Of a DNA stretch of 64,000 nt, positions 25,526 to 33,790 are shown one piece after another; positions within the stretch are counted from its first letter, which is position 1; every line of letters starts with the position of its first letter. Under the pieces are notes generated by a model. It saw only the letters and a list, made by a program, of their open reading frames with translations, did not search any database and had not been told where the DNA came from. Made by a program: the position numbers and the translations under genes. Origin of the DNA: Geobacter sp. (lineage in GTDB: Bacteria > Desulfobacterota > Desulfuromonadia > Geobacterales > DSM-12255); contig VFJK01000045.1 in the NCBI GenBank assembly GCA_009886125.1, positions 1 through 64,000 on the forward strand. The letters are read 5' to 3'.

Positions 25526-25532
25526 TATGAAC
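25518..25532. promoter_or_regulatory. Palindromic operator copy 1 (GTTCAT-AAT-ATGAAC)
   Basis: A perfect inverted repeat with six-base arms and a three-base centre. It overlaps the stop codon of the upstream glycosyltransferase and lies just before the -35-like TTGCCA of the regulator gene. An almost identical copy lies 49 bases downstream. It is a likely binding site for the adjacent winged-helix regulator. Confidence 0.7.
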
Positions 25533-25539
25533 ATTTTTC

Positions 25540-25568
25540 TTGCCACTTTTCTTCGAATCAGCTAATGT
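25540..25568 (+). promoter_or_regulatory. Candidate sigma-70 promoter of the EPS regulator
   Basis: TTGCCA (25540-25545), a 17-base spacer and TAATGT (25563-25568). The -35 matches five of six consensus bases; the -10 keeps only the most conserved A2 and T6 plus T1. Transcription would start at about 25575, at or next to the ATG at 25576, so the message may be leaderless. No ribosome site is seen before that ATG. Confidence 0.4.
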
Positions 25569-25581
25569 TCATAAAATGAAC
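25567..25581. promoter_or_regulatory. Palindromic operator copy 2 (GTTCAT-AAA-ATGAAC), overlapping the start codon
   Basis: The second perfect copy of the palindrome. Its right arm contains the ATG start codon (25576-25578) and second codon of the regulator gene, and it covers the predicted transcription start. Binding here would block initiation, so negative autoregulation is likely. Confidence 0.72.
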
Positions 25582-26163
25582 GATAACGAAAAATCACTTG
25601 ATTCCTACCGCTCACTCCTCCTAATGTCAGAAATCGCCGGCGATGAACCTCTCTCTCAGCGTGAAATATCGCGCCGGCTCGGAATTGCGGTCGGGCTTGT
25701 CAACTCTTACCTCAAGAACCTTGTTGCCAAAGGGTATGTCAGGGTTAAGAATTTTCCGCGAAACCGTTATGCCTATCTCCTCACTCCCCAGGGGCTTGCC
25801 GAGAAGAGCCGACTGGCATACGAGCATCTGTCATACTTCACCGGACTTTACACTGCGGCCCGTCAGGACTACCTTGCGCTGTTCCGCAGACTCGATGCTG
25901 AAGGTGTCAGTGAAGTCGTTTTCTGCGGCGTAGATGAAGTGGCGGAGATTGCTTATCTTTCGTTGCAGGAAACATCTATCCGGCTTGCAGAGGTTATGGA
26001 TGAAGTCGGCGGAGGCGAGTTTTTCGGTAATAGCGTAACTCAGCTTCAGTATCTTGCGAATAAGCCCGTTGTGATCACCTCAGCCAAAAGGAGGGAGCAA
26101 CTTAAAGAGCTGCTCCTGCAGCACGGTTTTGAGAAAACGCTTATTTTTACAATAAGGGATTGA
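25576..26163 (+). CDS. Winged-helix (MarR-like) transcriptional regulator of the glycan locus
   Basis: A 195-residue DNA-binding protein. Residues about 8-75 form a winged helix (LSQREISRRLGIAVGLVNSYLKNLVAKGYVRVKNFPRNRYAYLLTPQG), of the type often encoded in exopolysaccharide loci (MarR-like EPS-associated regulators). The rest has a helical linker (LSYFTGLYTAARQDYLALFRRL) and a C-terminal domain starting VVFCGVDEVAEIAYLSL that resembles a nucleotide- or sugar-binding Rossmann segment, so it may respond to a pathway intermediate. I chose ATG 25576 (MNDNEKSLDSYR) over 25540 because the palindrome and promoter end there. It probably controls the genes that follow and itself. Confidence 0.85.
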   Translation: MNDNEKSLDSYRSLLLMSEIAGDEPLSQREISRRLGIAVGLVNSYLKNLVAKGYVRVKNFPRNRYAYLLTPQGLAEKSRLAYEHLSYFTGLYTAARQDYLALFRRLDAEGVSEVVFCGVDEVAEIAYLSLQETSIRLAEVMDEVGGGEFFGNSVTQLQYLANKPVVITSAKRREQLKELLLQHGFEKTLIFTIRD

Positions 26164-26216
26164 TGCGATCAAACCCTGATATATGTGATGATTCCAACTT
26201 ACTAGGGAGCAGAACT

Positions 26217-26987
26217 ATGAAAGTCGTCATTCTGGCAGGTGGACTTGGAACGCGGCTCAGCGAAGAGACCGTGACACGACCGAAACCAATGGTCGAGATC
26301 GGCGGCAGGCCGATACTCTGGCATATCATGAAGATCTACTCCCATTACGGGTTCAATGACTTTGTCATCTGCCTCGGTTTCAAGGGGTATATGATCAAAG
26401 AGTATTTTTCCAACTATTTCCTCCATATGAGCGATGTCACATTCGATATGACGACCAACTCCATGAAGGTCCATCAGAAAAATGTCGAACCGTGGCGGGT
26501 TACCCTGGTAGATACCGGAGCCGAATCAATGACCGGCGGACGGGTAAAGCGGGTTGCCCCGTATGTGGGCAATGAGCCGTTCATGCTCACCTATGGGGAC
26601 GGAGTTGCCAACGTTGATATAGCCAGGTTGGTCGCTTTTCACCGTAATCACGGAAAACCGGCTACAGTGACTTCTACCCAGCCATCCGGCCGCTTTGGGG
26701 CTCTGGATATCAATGCTTCCGGAAAAGTCACTGCATTTCAGGAAAAACCGGCAGGTGACGGTTCCTGGATTAACGGTGGTTTTTTTGTGCTGGAGCCGTC
26801 AATATTCGACCGGATTGGCGGAGACTCAACCATTTTCGAGAAAGATCCATTGGAAGGTCTTGCCCGGGACGGTGAACTCATGGCATTCAAACATGCCGGT
26901 TTCTGGCAACCAATGGACACGCTCCGCGATAAACAGCATCTCGAAGAGCTTTGGGCAGATGATAATCCGCCATGGAAGGTCTGGTAG
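26217..26987 (+). CDS. rfbF: Glucose-1-phosphate cytidylyltransferase
   Basis: Makes CDP-glucose from CTP and glucose 1-phosphate, the first committed step to CDP-linked 3,6-dideoxyhexoses. The 256-residue protein has the nucleotidyltransferase signature GGLGTRLSEETVTRPKPM, the RfbF-specific EIGGRPILWHIMKIYSHYG block, and the catalytic YGDGVANVD region. I chose ATG 26217, preceded by GGGAGCAG; the longer frame from 26160 overlaps the regulator. rfbG and rfbH follow directly. Confidence 0.95.
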   Translation: MKVVILAGGLGTRLSEETVTRPKPMVEIGGRPILWHIMKIYSHYGFNDFVICLGFKGYMIKEYFSNYFLHMSDVTFDMTTNSMKVHQKNVEPWRVTLVDTGAESMTGGRVKRVAPYVGNEPFMLTYGDGVANVDIARLVAFHRNHGKPATVTSTQPSGRFGALDINASGKVTAFQEKPAGDGSWINGGFFVLEPSIFDRIGGDSTIFEKDPLEGLARDGELMAFKHAGFWQPMDTLRDKQHLEELWADDNPPWKVW

Positions 26988-27016
26988 GAAGCGGCCGAAA
27001 GGTGAAAGGTGATTTC

Positions 27017-28090
27017 ATGATTAATGCTGGTTTCTGGCAAAATAAACAGGTTTTTGTCACCGGTCATACGGGTTTCAAAGGTGCCTGGCTCTCCATCTGG
27101 CTGCAAGCCATGGGTGCAAAGGTTACGGGATATGCTCTTGATCCGCCGACAGAGCCGAGTCTTTTTGCTTTAGCGCGGGTTGATGAATTGCTGACCTCGA
27201 TTATTGCCGATGTTCGTGATCCGGAGCGACTGCAGCGTGAACTGGTGCATGCTGCACCCGAGATCGTCATCCATATGGCAGCTCAGCCGCTGGTAAGGGA
27301 TTCCTACAAGATACCTGTTGAAACCTACGCTACCAATGTGATGGGCACCGTGCATCTGCTTGAAGCGGTGCGTGCCTGTCCGTCAGTTCGGGCAGTGGTT
27401 AACGTGACCACCGACAAGGTCTATGAAAATCGTGAATGGGTCTGGGGGTACCGGGAAAACGAACCGTTCGGCGGCCACGACCCTTACTCTAACAGCAAGG
27501 GATGTTCGGAATTGGTAACAGCGGCTTACCGCTCTTCTTATTTTAATCCAAGTGATTATGATCGCCATGGTGTTGCAGTTGCCACCGCCCGAGCCGGTAA
27601 TGTGATCGGCGGCGGTGACTGGGCTAACGACAGACTGATTCCTGACATGATTCGTGCCATATTGAGCAATGAACCGGTACAGATCCGCAACCCCCATGCC
27701 ATTCGTCCCTGGCAGCACGTACTTGAGCCGCTTTCCGGCTACCTGCTGCTGGCGCAACGGCTCTACGAAGAAGGGGGAAGCTACGCCAGCGGCTGGAACT
27801 TCGGTCCGACTGAAGAGGATGCCAGGGCGGTAGAGTGGCTGGTGAAGAGACTCTGCTCCGCATGGGGCGTTGGTGCCGGCTATGTACTGGACCATGGTGA
27901 GCACCCTCATGAGGCACACTATCTGAAACTCGACTGTTCAAAAGCCCGGATCGAGCTTGGCTGGTCTCCACGCTGGGACCTTGACAAGGCACTGCAGAGC
28001 ATTGTCGACTGGACAAAGGTTTATCAATCGCACGGCGATCTGCGCGCCGAGTGTCTGCGGCAGATCAGCATGTATGGAGGGATCGCGTGA
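27017..28090 (+). CDS. rfbG: CDP-glucose 4,6-dehydratase
   Basis: Converts CDP-glucose to CDP-4-keto-6-deoxyglucose. The 357-residue extended SDR has the NAD-binding motif [11 protein letters not shown], the VTTDKVYEN block of the Ser/Thr catalytic region (typical of this subfamily) and [11 protein letters not shown] with Yxxx[18 protein letters not shown] and [10 protein letters not shown] are characteristic of RfbG. I chose ATG 27017, preceded by GAAAGGTG; an ATG at 26972 overlaps rfbF. Its stop overlaps the GTG start of rfbH. Confidence 0.95.
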   Translation: MINAGFWQNKQVFVTGHTGFKGAWLSIWLQAMGAKVTGYALDPPTEPSLFALARVDELLTSIIADVRDPERLQRELVHAAPEIVIHMAAQPLVRDSYKIPVETYATNVMGTVHLLEAVRACPSVRAVVNVTTDKVYENREWVWGYRENEPFGGHDPYSNSKGCSELVTAAYRSSYFNPSDYDRHGVAVATARAGNVIGGGDWANDRLIPDMIRAILSNEPVQIRNPHAIRPWQHVLEPLSGYLLLAQRLYEEGGSYASGWNFGPTEEDARAVEWLVKRLCSAWGVGAGYVLDHGEHPHEAHYLKLDCSKARIELGWSPRWDLDKALQSIVDWTKVYQSHGDLRAECLRQISMYGGIA

Positions 28091-29439
28091 AACAGGATGA
28101 GATCCGTGATGGAGAACTGCGTGAAAAAGTCATAACTGCGGCACGTGCCTATTATGAATTCAAGCATAACAGGCAACAGCAGTTTAATCCGGGAGACAGA
28201 ATCCCTTATGCCGGCAGGGTTTTCGATGACGCAGAAATAACTGTCCTGATAGACTCGTCCCTTGATTTCTGGCTTACCACCGGACGCTATGCCGATCGCT
28301 TTGAGAAAGAGTTTGCGCGTTTTCTCGGTGTTGAACATTGTTCGCTGGTAAACTCCGGCTCATCGGCAAACCTGCTTGCCTTTATGGCACTGACATCACC
28401 AAAGCTTGGAGACCGGCGCATCGTCCGGGGAGATGAAGTGATTACGGTCGCCGCCGGCTTTCCCACCACCGTGGCGCCCATCATTCAGTATGGTGCGGTG
28501 CCGGTTTTTGTGGATGTGACTCTGCCTACCTACAACATCGATGTTACCAAATTGGAAGAAGCTTTCTCGACCCGTACCAAAGCGGTGATGGTCGCGCACA
28601 CACTCGGCAACCCTTTTGATCTTTCGGCAGTTAAGGCTTTTTGCGACGAGCATGAACTCTGGCTGATCGAGGATAACTGTGACGCTCTTGGTTCCCGTTA
28701 TCGCCTCAATGGTCAGTGGCGTTACAGCGGCACCATAGGACACATCGGCACCTCCAGCTTCTATCCACCCCATCACATGACCATGGGGGAGGGGGGGGCG
28801 GTATATGCCAACGATACGACGCTCAAACGGCTGGTAGAGTCATTCCGCGACTGGGGGCGCGACTGCTGGTGTCCGTCCGGGCGGGATAACACCTGTGGTA
28901 ACCGCTTCACCCAGCAGTTCGGTGCGCTGCCCCATGGCTACGATCACAAATATGTCTATTCCCATTTCGGCTACAACCTCAAAGTAACCGACATGCAGGC
29001 CGCCATCGGCTGTGCCCAGCTGGAGAAACTCCCCTCGTTCATAGAGGCGCGCAAACGGAACTGGAAACATCTGCATGATGGCCTGGCTGACATGGGAGAC
29101 CGCTTTATCCTTCCAGAGCCGACAGAGAATTCCGATCCCTCCTGGTTCGGGTTTCTGCTTACAATAAGGGATAACAAGCGCTTCTCACGCGACCAGATTG
29201 TGAATCACCTGGAATCAAAGGGGATTCAGACCAGGATGCTGTTTGCCGGCAACCTGATCAAGCACCCCTGCTTCGACGAAATGAGAGCAAGCGGGAAGGG
29301 TTACCGTACGGTCGGTGAGCTGACTGTTACCGACAGAATCATGAATGATACCTTCTGGATTGGCGTCTATCCGGGAATGTCTGATGCGATGCTGGCGTTT
29401 GTAGTTGAAACAATCAAGGCATTTGCGGGGACTCGTTAG
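28087..29439 (+). CDS. rfbH: CDP-4-keto-6-deoxyglucose 3-dehydrase (E1, RfbH)
   Basis: Removes the 3-hydroxyl of CDP-4-keto-6-deoxyglucose with pyridoxamine phosphate and a [2Fe-2S] cluster. The 450-residue protein shows the E1 hallmarks. The usual PLP lysine is replaced by His ([14 protein letters not shown]). A cluster motif C-X1-C-X7-C ([11 protein letters not shown]) is present, with another Cys about 60 residues upstream (EDNCDALG). GTG 28087, after GGAGGG and overlapping the rfbG stop, is preferred to the longer frame from 28051. The reaction needs electrons from an E3-type reductase (RfbI/AscD), which is not encoded in this window. Confidence 0.95.
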   Translation: MKQDEIRDGELREKVITAARAYYEFKHNRQQQFNPGDRIPYAGRVFDDAEITVLIDSSLDFWLTTGRYADRFEKEFARFLGVEHCSLVNSGSSANLLAFMALTSPKLGDRRIVRGDEVITVAAGFPTTVAPIIQYGAVPVFVDVTLPTYNIDVTKLEEAFSTRTKAVMVAHTLGNPFDLSAVKAFCDEHELWLIEDNCDALGSRYRLNGQWRYSGTIGHIGTSSFYPPHHMTMGEGGAVYANDTTLKRLVESFRDWGRDCWCPSGRDNTCGNRFTQQFGALPHGYDHKYVYSHFGYNLKVTDMQAAIGCAQLEKLPSFIEARKRNWKHLHDGLADMGDRFILPEPTENSDPSWFGFLLTIRDNKRFSRDQIVNHLESKGIQTRMLFAGNLIKHPCFDEMRASGKGYRTVGELTVTDRIMNDTFWIGVYPGMSDAMLAFVVETIKAFAGTR

Positions 29440-29442
29440 CTG

Positions 29443-29997
29443 ATGGAACTGCATCCCACTCCTATCCCGGGCTGTTGGCGTATTGTACCCCGATTGATAC
29501 GTGATGAGCGGGGCTCATTTGTGAAGACTTTTCACCGCGACCTGTCGGCTAAACATGGCCTGGTGACGGAGTTTGCCGAAGAATTCTACTCCTGGTCCCG
29601 TCGCGGGGTGCTGCGCGGGCTGCACTTTCAACTGCCGCCGGCCCAGCATACAAAGGTGGTGACCTGCCTGGTTGGCGAGGTGCTGGATGCGGTTGTCGAT
29701 TTGCGGGTCGGTTCCCCTGCCTATGGCCGTCATGCCCTGTTCCCCTTGCGAGCAGAGGAGGCGACTCTCCTGTATATCCCTGAAGGTGTGGCCCACGGGT
29801 TTCTTGCCAAAAGCGACAACGCCCTGATGTACTATCAGGTCACATCCGTCCATTCACCGGAGCATGATGCAGGCATTCGCTGGGATACTGCCGGCATCTC
29901 GTGGCCGTCTGTAGAGCCGATCATGTCAGCCCGGGATGCGGCCTTTCCTGCCTTGAAAGATTTCGACAGTCCGTTCCGCTATTGCGAGGTGGCGTGA
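29443..29997 (+). CDS. RmlC-like sugar-nucleotide epimerase (probable CDP-hexulose 5-epimerase, AscE-like)
   Basis: A 184-residue cupin of the dTDP-4-keto-rhamnose 3,5-epimerase family. Conserved blocks are RDERGSFVKTFH, GVLRGLHFQLPPAQHTKVV (with the catalytic His in LRGLHFQ), VDLRVGSPAYG and YIPEGVAHGF. There are no rmlA, rmlB or rmlD genes nearby. Its position between rfbH and a reductase fits the epimerase step of the CDP-ascarylose pathway, where an RmlC homologue acts at C5 of the CDP-3,6-dideoxy-4-keto sugar. The substrate is inferred from context, not visible in the sequence. Confidence 0.85.
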   Translation: MELHPTPIPGCWRIVPRLIRDERGSFVKTFHRDLSAKHGLVTEFAEEFYSWSRRGVLRGLHFQLPPAQHTKVVTCLVGEVLDAVVDLRVGSPAYGRHALFPLRAEEATLLYIPEGVAHGFLAKSDNALMYYQVTSVHSPEHDAGIRWDTAGISWPSVEPIMSARDAAFPALKDFDSPFRYCEVA

Positions 29998-30911
29998 TGA
30001 GTGTTCAGCCAAAAAGAAAGGCACTTCTGACCGGTGCAACCGGTTTCATCGGCGGTCATCTGACACGGGAACTGCTCAGGACCGGCTGGGAACTGCACTT
30101 GATTGTCCTGCCTGAGATGGGGCTTGGAACGATCGAAGACCTGCATGCCGAAGTACAAAGCTATCCTCATGATGGAACTACTGAACAATTGCTTGACCTG
30201 GTTGACCAGATAAAGCCGGATGTGGTGTTTCACCTGGCATCGTTGTTCCTGGCACAGCACACTCCTGCTGATATCGAGCAGTTGATAAAGAGCAACGTTC
30301 TTTTCGCCACTCAGCTGGCCGAGGCCATGACCCGCTCTGGCTGCTGGCGGTTGGTCAATACGGGAACCTCCTGGGAGCATTTCGAGAACGGTGCTTATAA
30401 CCCGGTTAACCTTTATGCGGCTTCGAAACAGGCCTTTGAAGTCATGCTGGAATACTATCTGGCCACGACATCACTTAAGGCGATTACCCTTAAACTGTTC
30501 GATACCTATGGGCCCAATGACCCACGGCCCAAGCTGTTTACACTGCTGCAAAAGGTTGCTGCCGAAGGGGATCCTCTGGGCATGTCTCCAGGGGCGCAAC
30601 TGATTGATCTTGTCTATATCGATGACATCGTTCGGGCGTTTGTTATTGCCGCGGAGCGACTGCTGGGGAACGAGGTCACCGGTCACGAGCGTTATGCCGT
30701 TTCATCCGGTAACCCCCTCTCCTTGCGGGATCTGGTGGAGCTTTATGGCCGGGTAGTTGGCAAAAACCTCCCCATTCATTGGGGTGGCAGACCCTATCGC
30801 CCGCGTGAGGTCATGGTGCCTTGGAATAGTGGCGATCCTCTCCCAGGTTGGCAGCCGCTCATTGGGCTGGAGGAAGGAATCGGGCGTATGGAACAGGTCG
30901 GGAAAGGCTGA
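29997..30911 (+). CDS. NAD(P)-dependent sugar-nucleotide epimerase/reductase (AscF/abequose-synthase-like)
   Basis: A 304-residue extended SDR with the cofactor motif TGATGFIGGHL and catalytic YAASK. It contains VFHLASLF and LVYIDDIVRAF, which are family landmarks. It overlaps the epimerase stop by one base (TGATG); the GTG three bases earlier is less likely. Its place at the end of the rfbFGH group suggests it reduces the C4 keto group to complete a CDP-3,6-dideoxyhexose (ascarylose if the epimerase acts first; abequose or paratose type otherwise). A 100-base gap follows before the acyl cassette. Confidence 0.8.
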   Translation: MSVQPKRKALLTGATGFIGGHLTRELLRTGWELHLIVLPEMGLGTIEDLHAEVQSYPHDGTTEQLLDLVDQIKPDVVFHLASLFLAQHTPADIEQLIKSNVLFATQLAEAMTRSGCWRLVNTGTSWEHFENGAYNPVNLYAASKQAFEVMLEYYLATTSLKAITLKLFDTYGPNDPRPKLFTLLQKVAAEGDPLGMSPGAQLIDLVYIDDIVRAFVIAAERLLGNEVTGHERYAVSSGNPLSLRDLVELYGRVVGKNLPIHWGGRPYRPREVMVPWNSGDPLPGWQPLIGLEEGIGRMEQVGKG

Positions 30912-31011
30912 CAAATGTTGTTGTGGTACCCAAGAGTTACTATGTGGCTGGAAATGACCTGGTACCAAAACCAAAACACTTAATATGAACTGATGTATGC
31001 GGAGGCTTTAA

Positions 31012-31320
31012 ATGTTGTCATACGAACAAGCACTCAACTTGATCCAGGAGTCACTTGCCAGTCTGCAAAATGCCGGGATTGTTGCTGAGAGTATAACCAT
31101 CTCCGCCGATACGGTAATTCTTGGTAGTGGCAGCGAGCTTGACTCCCTCGGGTTCGTCACGTTCATCTCAGACCTGGAGGAGCGTTTATGCGAAGAGACA
31201 AATGAAGATATCTACCTGGTGCTTGATGAGATCGGTGATTTTAATATTAACAATCCATTCCTGGCTGCTGGTACGATTGCTAAATATGTTGAAACCCTAA
31301 CCGAAAACATGGAGGGATGA
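31012..31320 (+). CDS. Acyl carrier protein-like protein (ACP 1)
   Basis: A 102-residue phosphopantetheine carrier. The attachment site is Ser45 in SELDSLGFVTFI, the DSL motif of ACPs. The flanking helices (ISDLEERLCEE, TIAKYVETL) match the ACP fold, with an N-terminal extension of about 20 residues over a standard ACP. RBS GGAGG lies just upstream. It starts the acyl cassette and is followed after one base by a reductase gene. It probably carries the growing acyl chain. Confidence 0.88.
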   Translation: MLSYEQALNLIQESLASLQNAGIVAESITISADTVILGSGSELDSLGFVTFISDLEERLCEETNEDIYLVLDEIGDFNINNPFLAAGTIAKYVETLTENMEG

Positions 31321-31321
31321 T

Positions 31322-32032
31322 ATGGAGAACAATAACCCCGTAATGGTGATAACTGGCACGAGCAAGGGGATCGGGCGCGGTATGGCTGAGCATTACCTTG
31401 CGAAAGGATATATCGTATTCGGTTGTAGTCGTGGGCCGGCAACATTCGAGAGAGAGAACTACCATCATCACCAACTGGATATCGGTGACGAAAAACAGGT
31501 TCGCGAATGGGTGCGTGCCGTAAAGAAAAGTGCCCGCAAGATAGATGTGCTTGTCTGCAATGCCGGGGTGGTTGAATCCGCATTGCAAATGACGGTCACA
31601 CCGGGAACACTTGTAGATCTGTATTTACGTACAAATTTTGCAGGGACTTATTATGTCTGTCGCGAAGTAGCCAAGGTGATGTTGCTGCAGCGTGCCGGCC
31701 GAATCATCACTATCTCCTCCATAATGACCAGGCTGCATGAACCGGGAACTTCTCTCTATTCAGCGACCAAGAGCGCCATTGTTGAAATGACCAAGGTGCT
31801 GGCGCGTGAATTGGCACCGCTCGGAGTTACATGCAATGTTGTTGCCCCCTCGATGATTCTTACCGAGTCTGCCCTGGCATTCGGTGACGAATGGCAAAAG
31901 CATATGCTGGAGAAGCAGACCCTGAAACGTGAAATTACCATAGATGAGATCTGTAATGTGATCTCGTTCTTCGTCCGGCCGGAAAGCGGCTGTATCACAG
32001 GAGAGGTCATCCATATGGGGCTGGTCAGCTGA
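31322..32032 (+). CDS. Short-chain dehydrogenase (FabG-like 3-oxoacyl-ACP reductase)
   Basis: A 236-residue classical SDR: cofactor motif TGTSKGIGRGM, NAGVVES, catalytic Ser in ITISSIM and YSATK (YxxxK). The usual substrate of this subgroup is a 3-oxoacyl-ACP. It lies between ACP 1 and the metallo-hydrolase gene with no real gaps, so the genes are co-expressed. With the KAS III and MaoC/SDR genes it could perform the reduction step of a dedicated acyl synthesis. Confidence 0.88.
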   Translation: MENNNPVMVITGTSKGIGRGMAEHYLAKGYIVFGCSRGPATFERENYHHHQLDIGDEKQVREWVRAVKKSARKIDVLVCNAGVVESALQMTVTPGTLVDLYLRTNFAGTYYVCREVAKVMLLQRAGRIITISSIMTRLHEPGTSLYSATKSAIVEMTKVLARELAPLGVTCNVVAPSMILTESALAFGDEWQKHMLEKQTLKREITIDEICNVISFFVRPESGCITGEVIHMGLVS

Positions 32033-32731
32033 GTGGAGATCCCGCTGATTACCGAATTTTCCTGTAACGGTTATACCATCCGGACCATCGTTGCCGATCC
32101 ACAGTGGAAGGAGAACTGCTACCTGGTAACCTGCGAAACTACCGGGGTGCAGGCGCTGATTGATCCGGGAGACAACTCTACCTTGTTGGCATCCCTGGTG
32201 GAGGGACACGGTTCCCGGCGGCTGGACTATCTGCTCCTGACCCATGGGCATTTCGATCATATCGGCGCGGCCGGGGCGCTTTGCAAGCAGTTCGCCGTTG
32301 AATGCATGATCCACGAAGGGGATCAACGCCTGCTTCGCCAGGCGGCCATGTATGCTATCCGCTACAGCAACCGACTCATTAGTGCACCCCGTTCTTGTGT
32401 CACCCTTAGCGGTGACCAGCAGTTTCCCTTCGGTACGGGGAACATAACGGTGCTGCACACCCCCGGACATACTGCTGGGAGCGTCTGCTATCTGGGTGAC
32501 GGCTTTATCTTCACCGGAGATACGCTGCTGGTCGACCACGCCGGGCGCACCGATCAGCCAGGCGGCGACGAAAGCGCCATTGTGGAGTCCATCGGCAAGC
32601 TGCTGGAGACGTTGCCGGGGGAGACGGCCATCTTCCCCGGCCATGGTAAAACGTGGACAGTTGCCGCTGCTCGGAGCTGGTGGCGGGAACATGGCGCTGA
32701 ACCGCCAAAACATGACAGTTTTATTCACTGA
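32033..32731 (+). CDS. Metallo-beta-lactamase-fold hydrolase (possible acyl-thioesterase)
   Basis: A 232-residue MBL-fold protein with the metal motif THGHFDHIG (HxHxDH), then HTPGHTAGSV, the bridging Asp in FTGDTLL, and FPGHGKTW near the end. This is the glyoxalase II-like subgroup, whose members cleave thioesters. It starts at GTG 32033, right after the reductase stop. Inside an ACP-based cassette a role in releasing or proofreading an acyl-thioester is plausible, but the substrate is not visible. Confidence 0.85.
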   Translation: MEIPLITEFSCNGYTIRTIVADPQWKENCYLVTCETTGVQALIDPGDNSTLLASLVEGHGSRRLDYLLLTHGHFDHIGAAGALCKQFAVECMIHEGDQRLLRQAAMYAIRYSNRLISAPRSCVTLSGDQQFPFGTGNITVLHTPGHTAGSVCYLGDGFIFTGDTLLVDHAGRTDQPGGDESAIVESIGKLLETLPGETAIFPGHGKTWTVAAARSWWREHGAEPPKHDSFIH

Positions 32732-32749
32732 GGACGGAAGGGAATTGGT

Positions 32750-33751
32750 ATGGAGAATGTTGCCGCAAGTGGCGTCGGGATAGTCGGAGTAGGCAGATGT
32801 CTGCCTGGGAAAAAACTATCGAATGCACAGATCGAGGCGCAATGCAATTTGCCTCCGGGGACCATCGAGGAGAAAACCGGGGTCAGGGAGCGCTACATTC
32901 TTTCTGACGAGGAGAGCTCATCAACCCTGGCGGCGGCGGCAGCCAAACAGGCGCTGGAGCATGCCGGCGTTACGCCGGACCAGATCGGTCTCATCGTCTG
33001 CTGCGCCTTTACCGGCGACTATGTCTACCCCGCCCTGGCGTGCAAAGTCCAGGAGATGCTCGGCGCCTGGAATGCCGGGGCGTTTGACCTGATGGCGAAC
33101 TGTACCGGTTTCCAGGTTGGGCTTACGGTTGCTTCCGACCGGATGTATGTCGACCGGAACATCTCCCATGTCCTGGTGATCGGGGTTACCGCCCAGTCCC
33201 GCTTCATCAACTGGTTCGATGGCGATTCGGCCATGTATTTCGGTGATGGCGCCGGTGCGGCGGTTCTCGGGCGCGTTCCCGAGGGGTACGGCATTCTGGC
33301 TAATGATATTATGAGTAACGGCAGGGTCTACGAGGCGGTCCGGCTCCGTGGCGGCGGGTCAAGTCACCCGATGCGGCAGGAAAACGTCGATCTCGGTCTG
33401 CAGTATTTTGAAGTCAATGGCATGGAAGTCTGGAAGCAGGTGATCCAGAATCAGCCGAAAGTCATGCGCCGGGTTCTGGAAAAAATTGGCAAGGGGATTG
33501 AGGATGTCGATTTCTATATTTTCCACCAAGCCAACCTGAAGCTGATTGAGTTTCTCATGGCGAAAATGAAGCAGCCGATGGCGAAGACATTCACCAACGT
33601 GGCGACGATCGGCAACACTTCCGACGCCTCCATGGCCATTGCTCTATGTGACGCCGTCATGGCTGGGGCGATCAAGCGGGATCAACTGCTGATGATCTCC
33701 GGCGTCGGCGCGGGCTTCACCTTCGGTGCAACGGCTGTGCGCTGGTACTGA
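32750..33751 (+). CDS. 3-oxoacyl-ACP synthase III-like condensing enzyme
   Basis: A 333-residue KAS III homologue with an intact catalytic triad: Cys118 in ANCTGFQVG, His259 in FHQANLK and Asn289 in IGNTSDAS. KAS III enzymes condense an acyl-CoA starter with malonyl-ACP, or in relatives transfer acyl groups to oxygen or nitrogen. The gene lies in the acyl cassette rather than beside plsX, fabD and fabF, so it is a specialised paralogue rather than housekeeping FabH. RBS GGAAGGG precedes ATG 32750. Confidence 0.92.
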   Translation: MENVAASGVGIVGVGRCLPGKKLSNAQIEAQCNLPPGTIEEKTGVRERYILSDEESSSTLAAAAAKQALEHAGVTPDQIGLIVCCAFTGDYVYPALACKVQEMLGAWNAGAFDLMANCTGFQVGLTVASDRMYVDRNISHVLVIGVTAQSRFINWFDGDSAMYFGDGAGAAVLGRVPEGYGILANDIMSNGRVYEAVRLRGGGSSHPMRQENVDLGLQYFEVNGMEVWKQVIQNQPKVMRRVLEKIGKGIEDVDFYIFHQANLKLIEFLMAKMKQPMAKTFTNVATIGNTSDASMAIALCDAVMAGAIKRDQLLMISGVGAGFTFGATAVRWY

Positions 33752-33790
33752 CGCGGATATTGATGGGAGACAGGTTCTCCCGGAGGGAAT

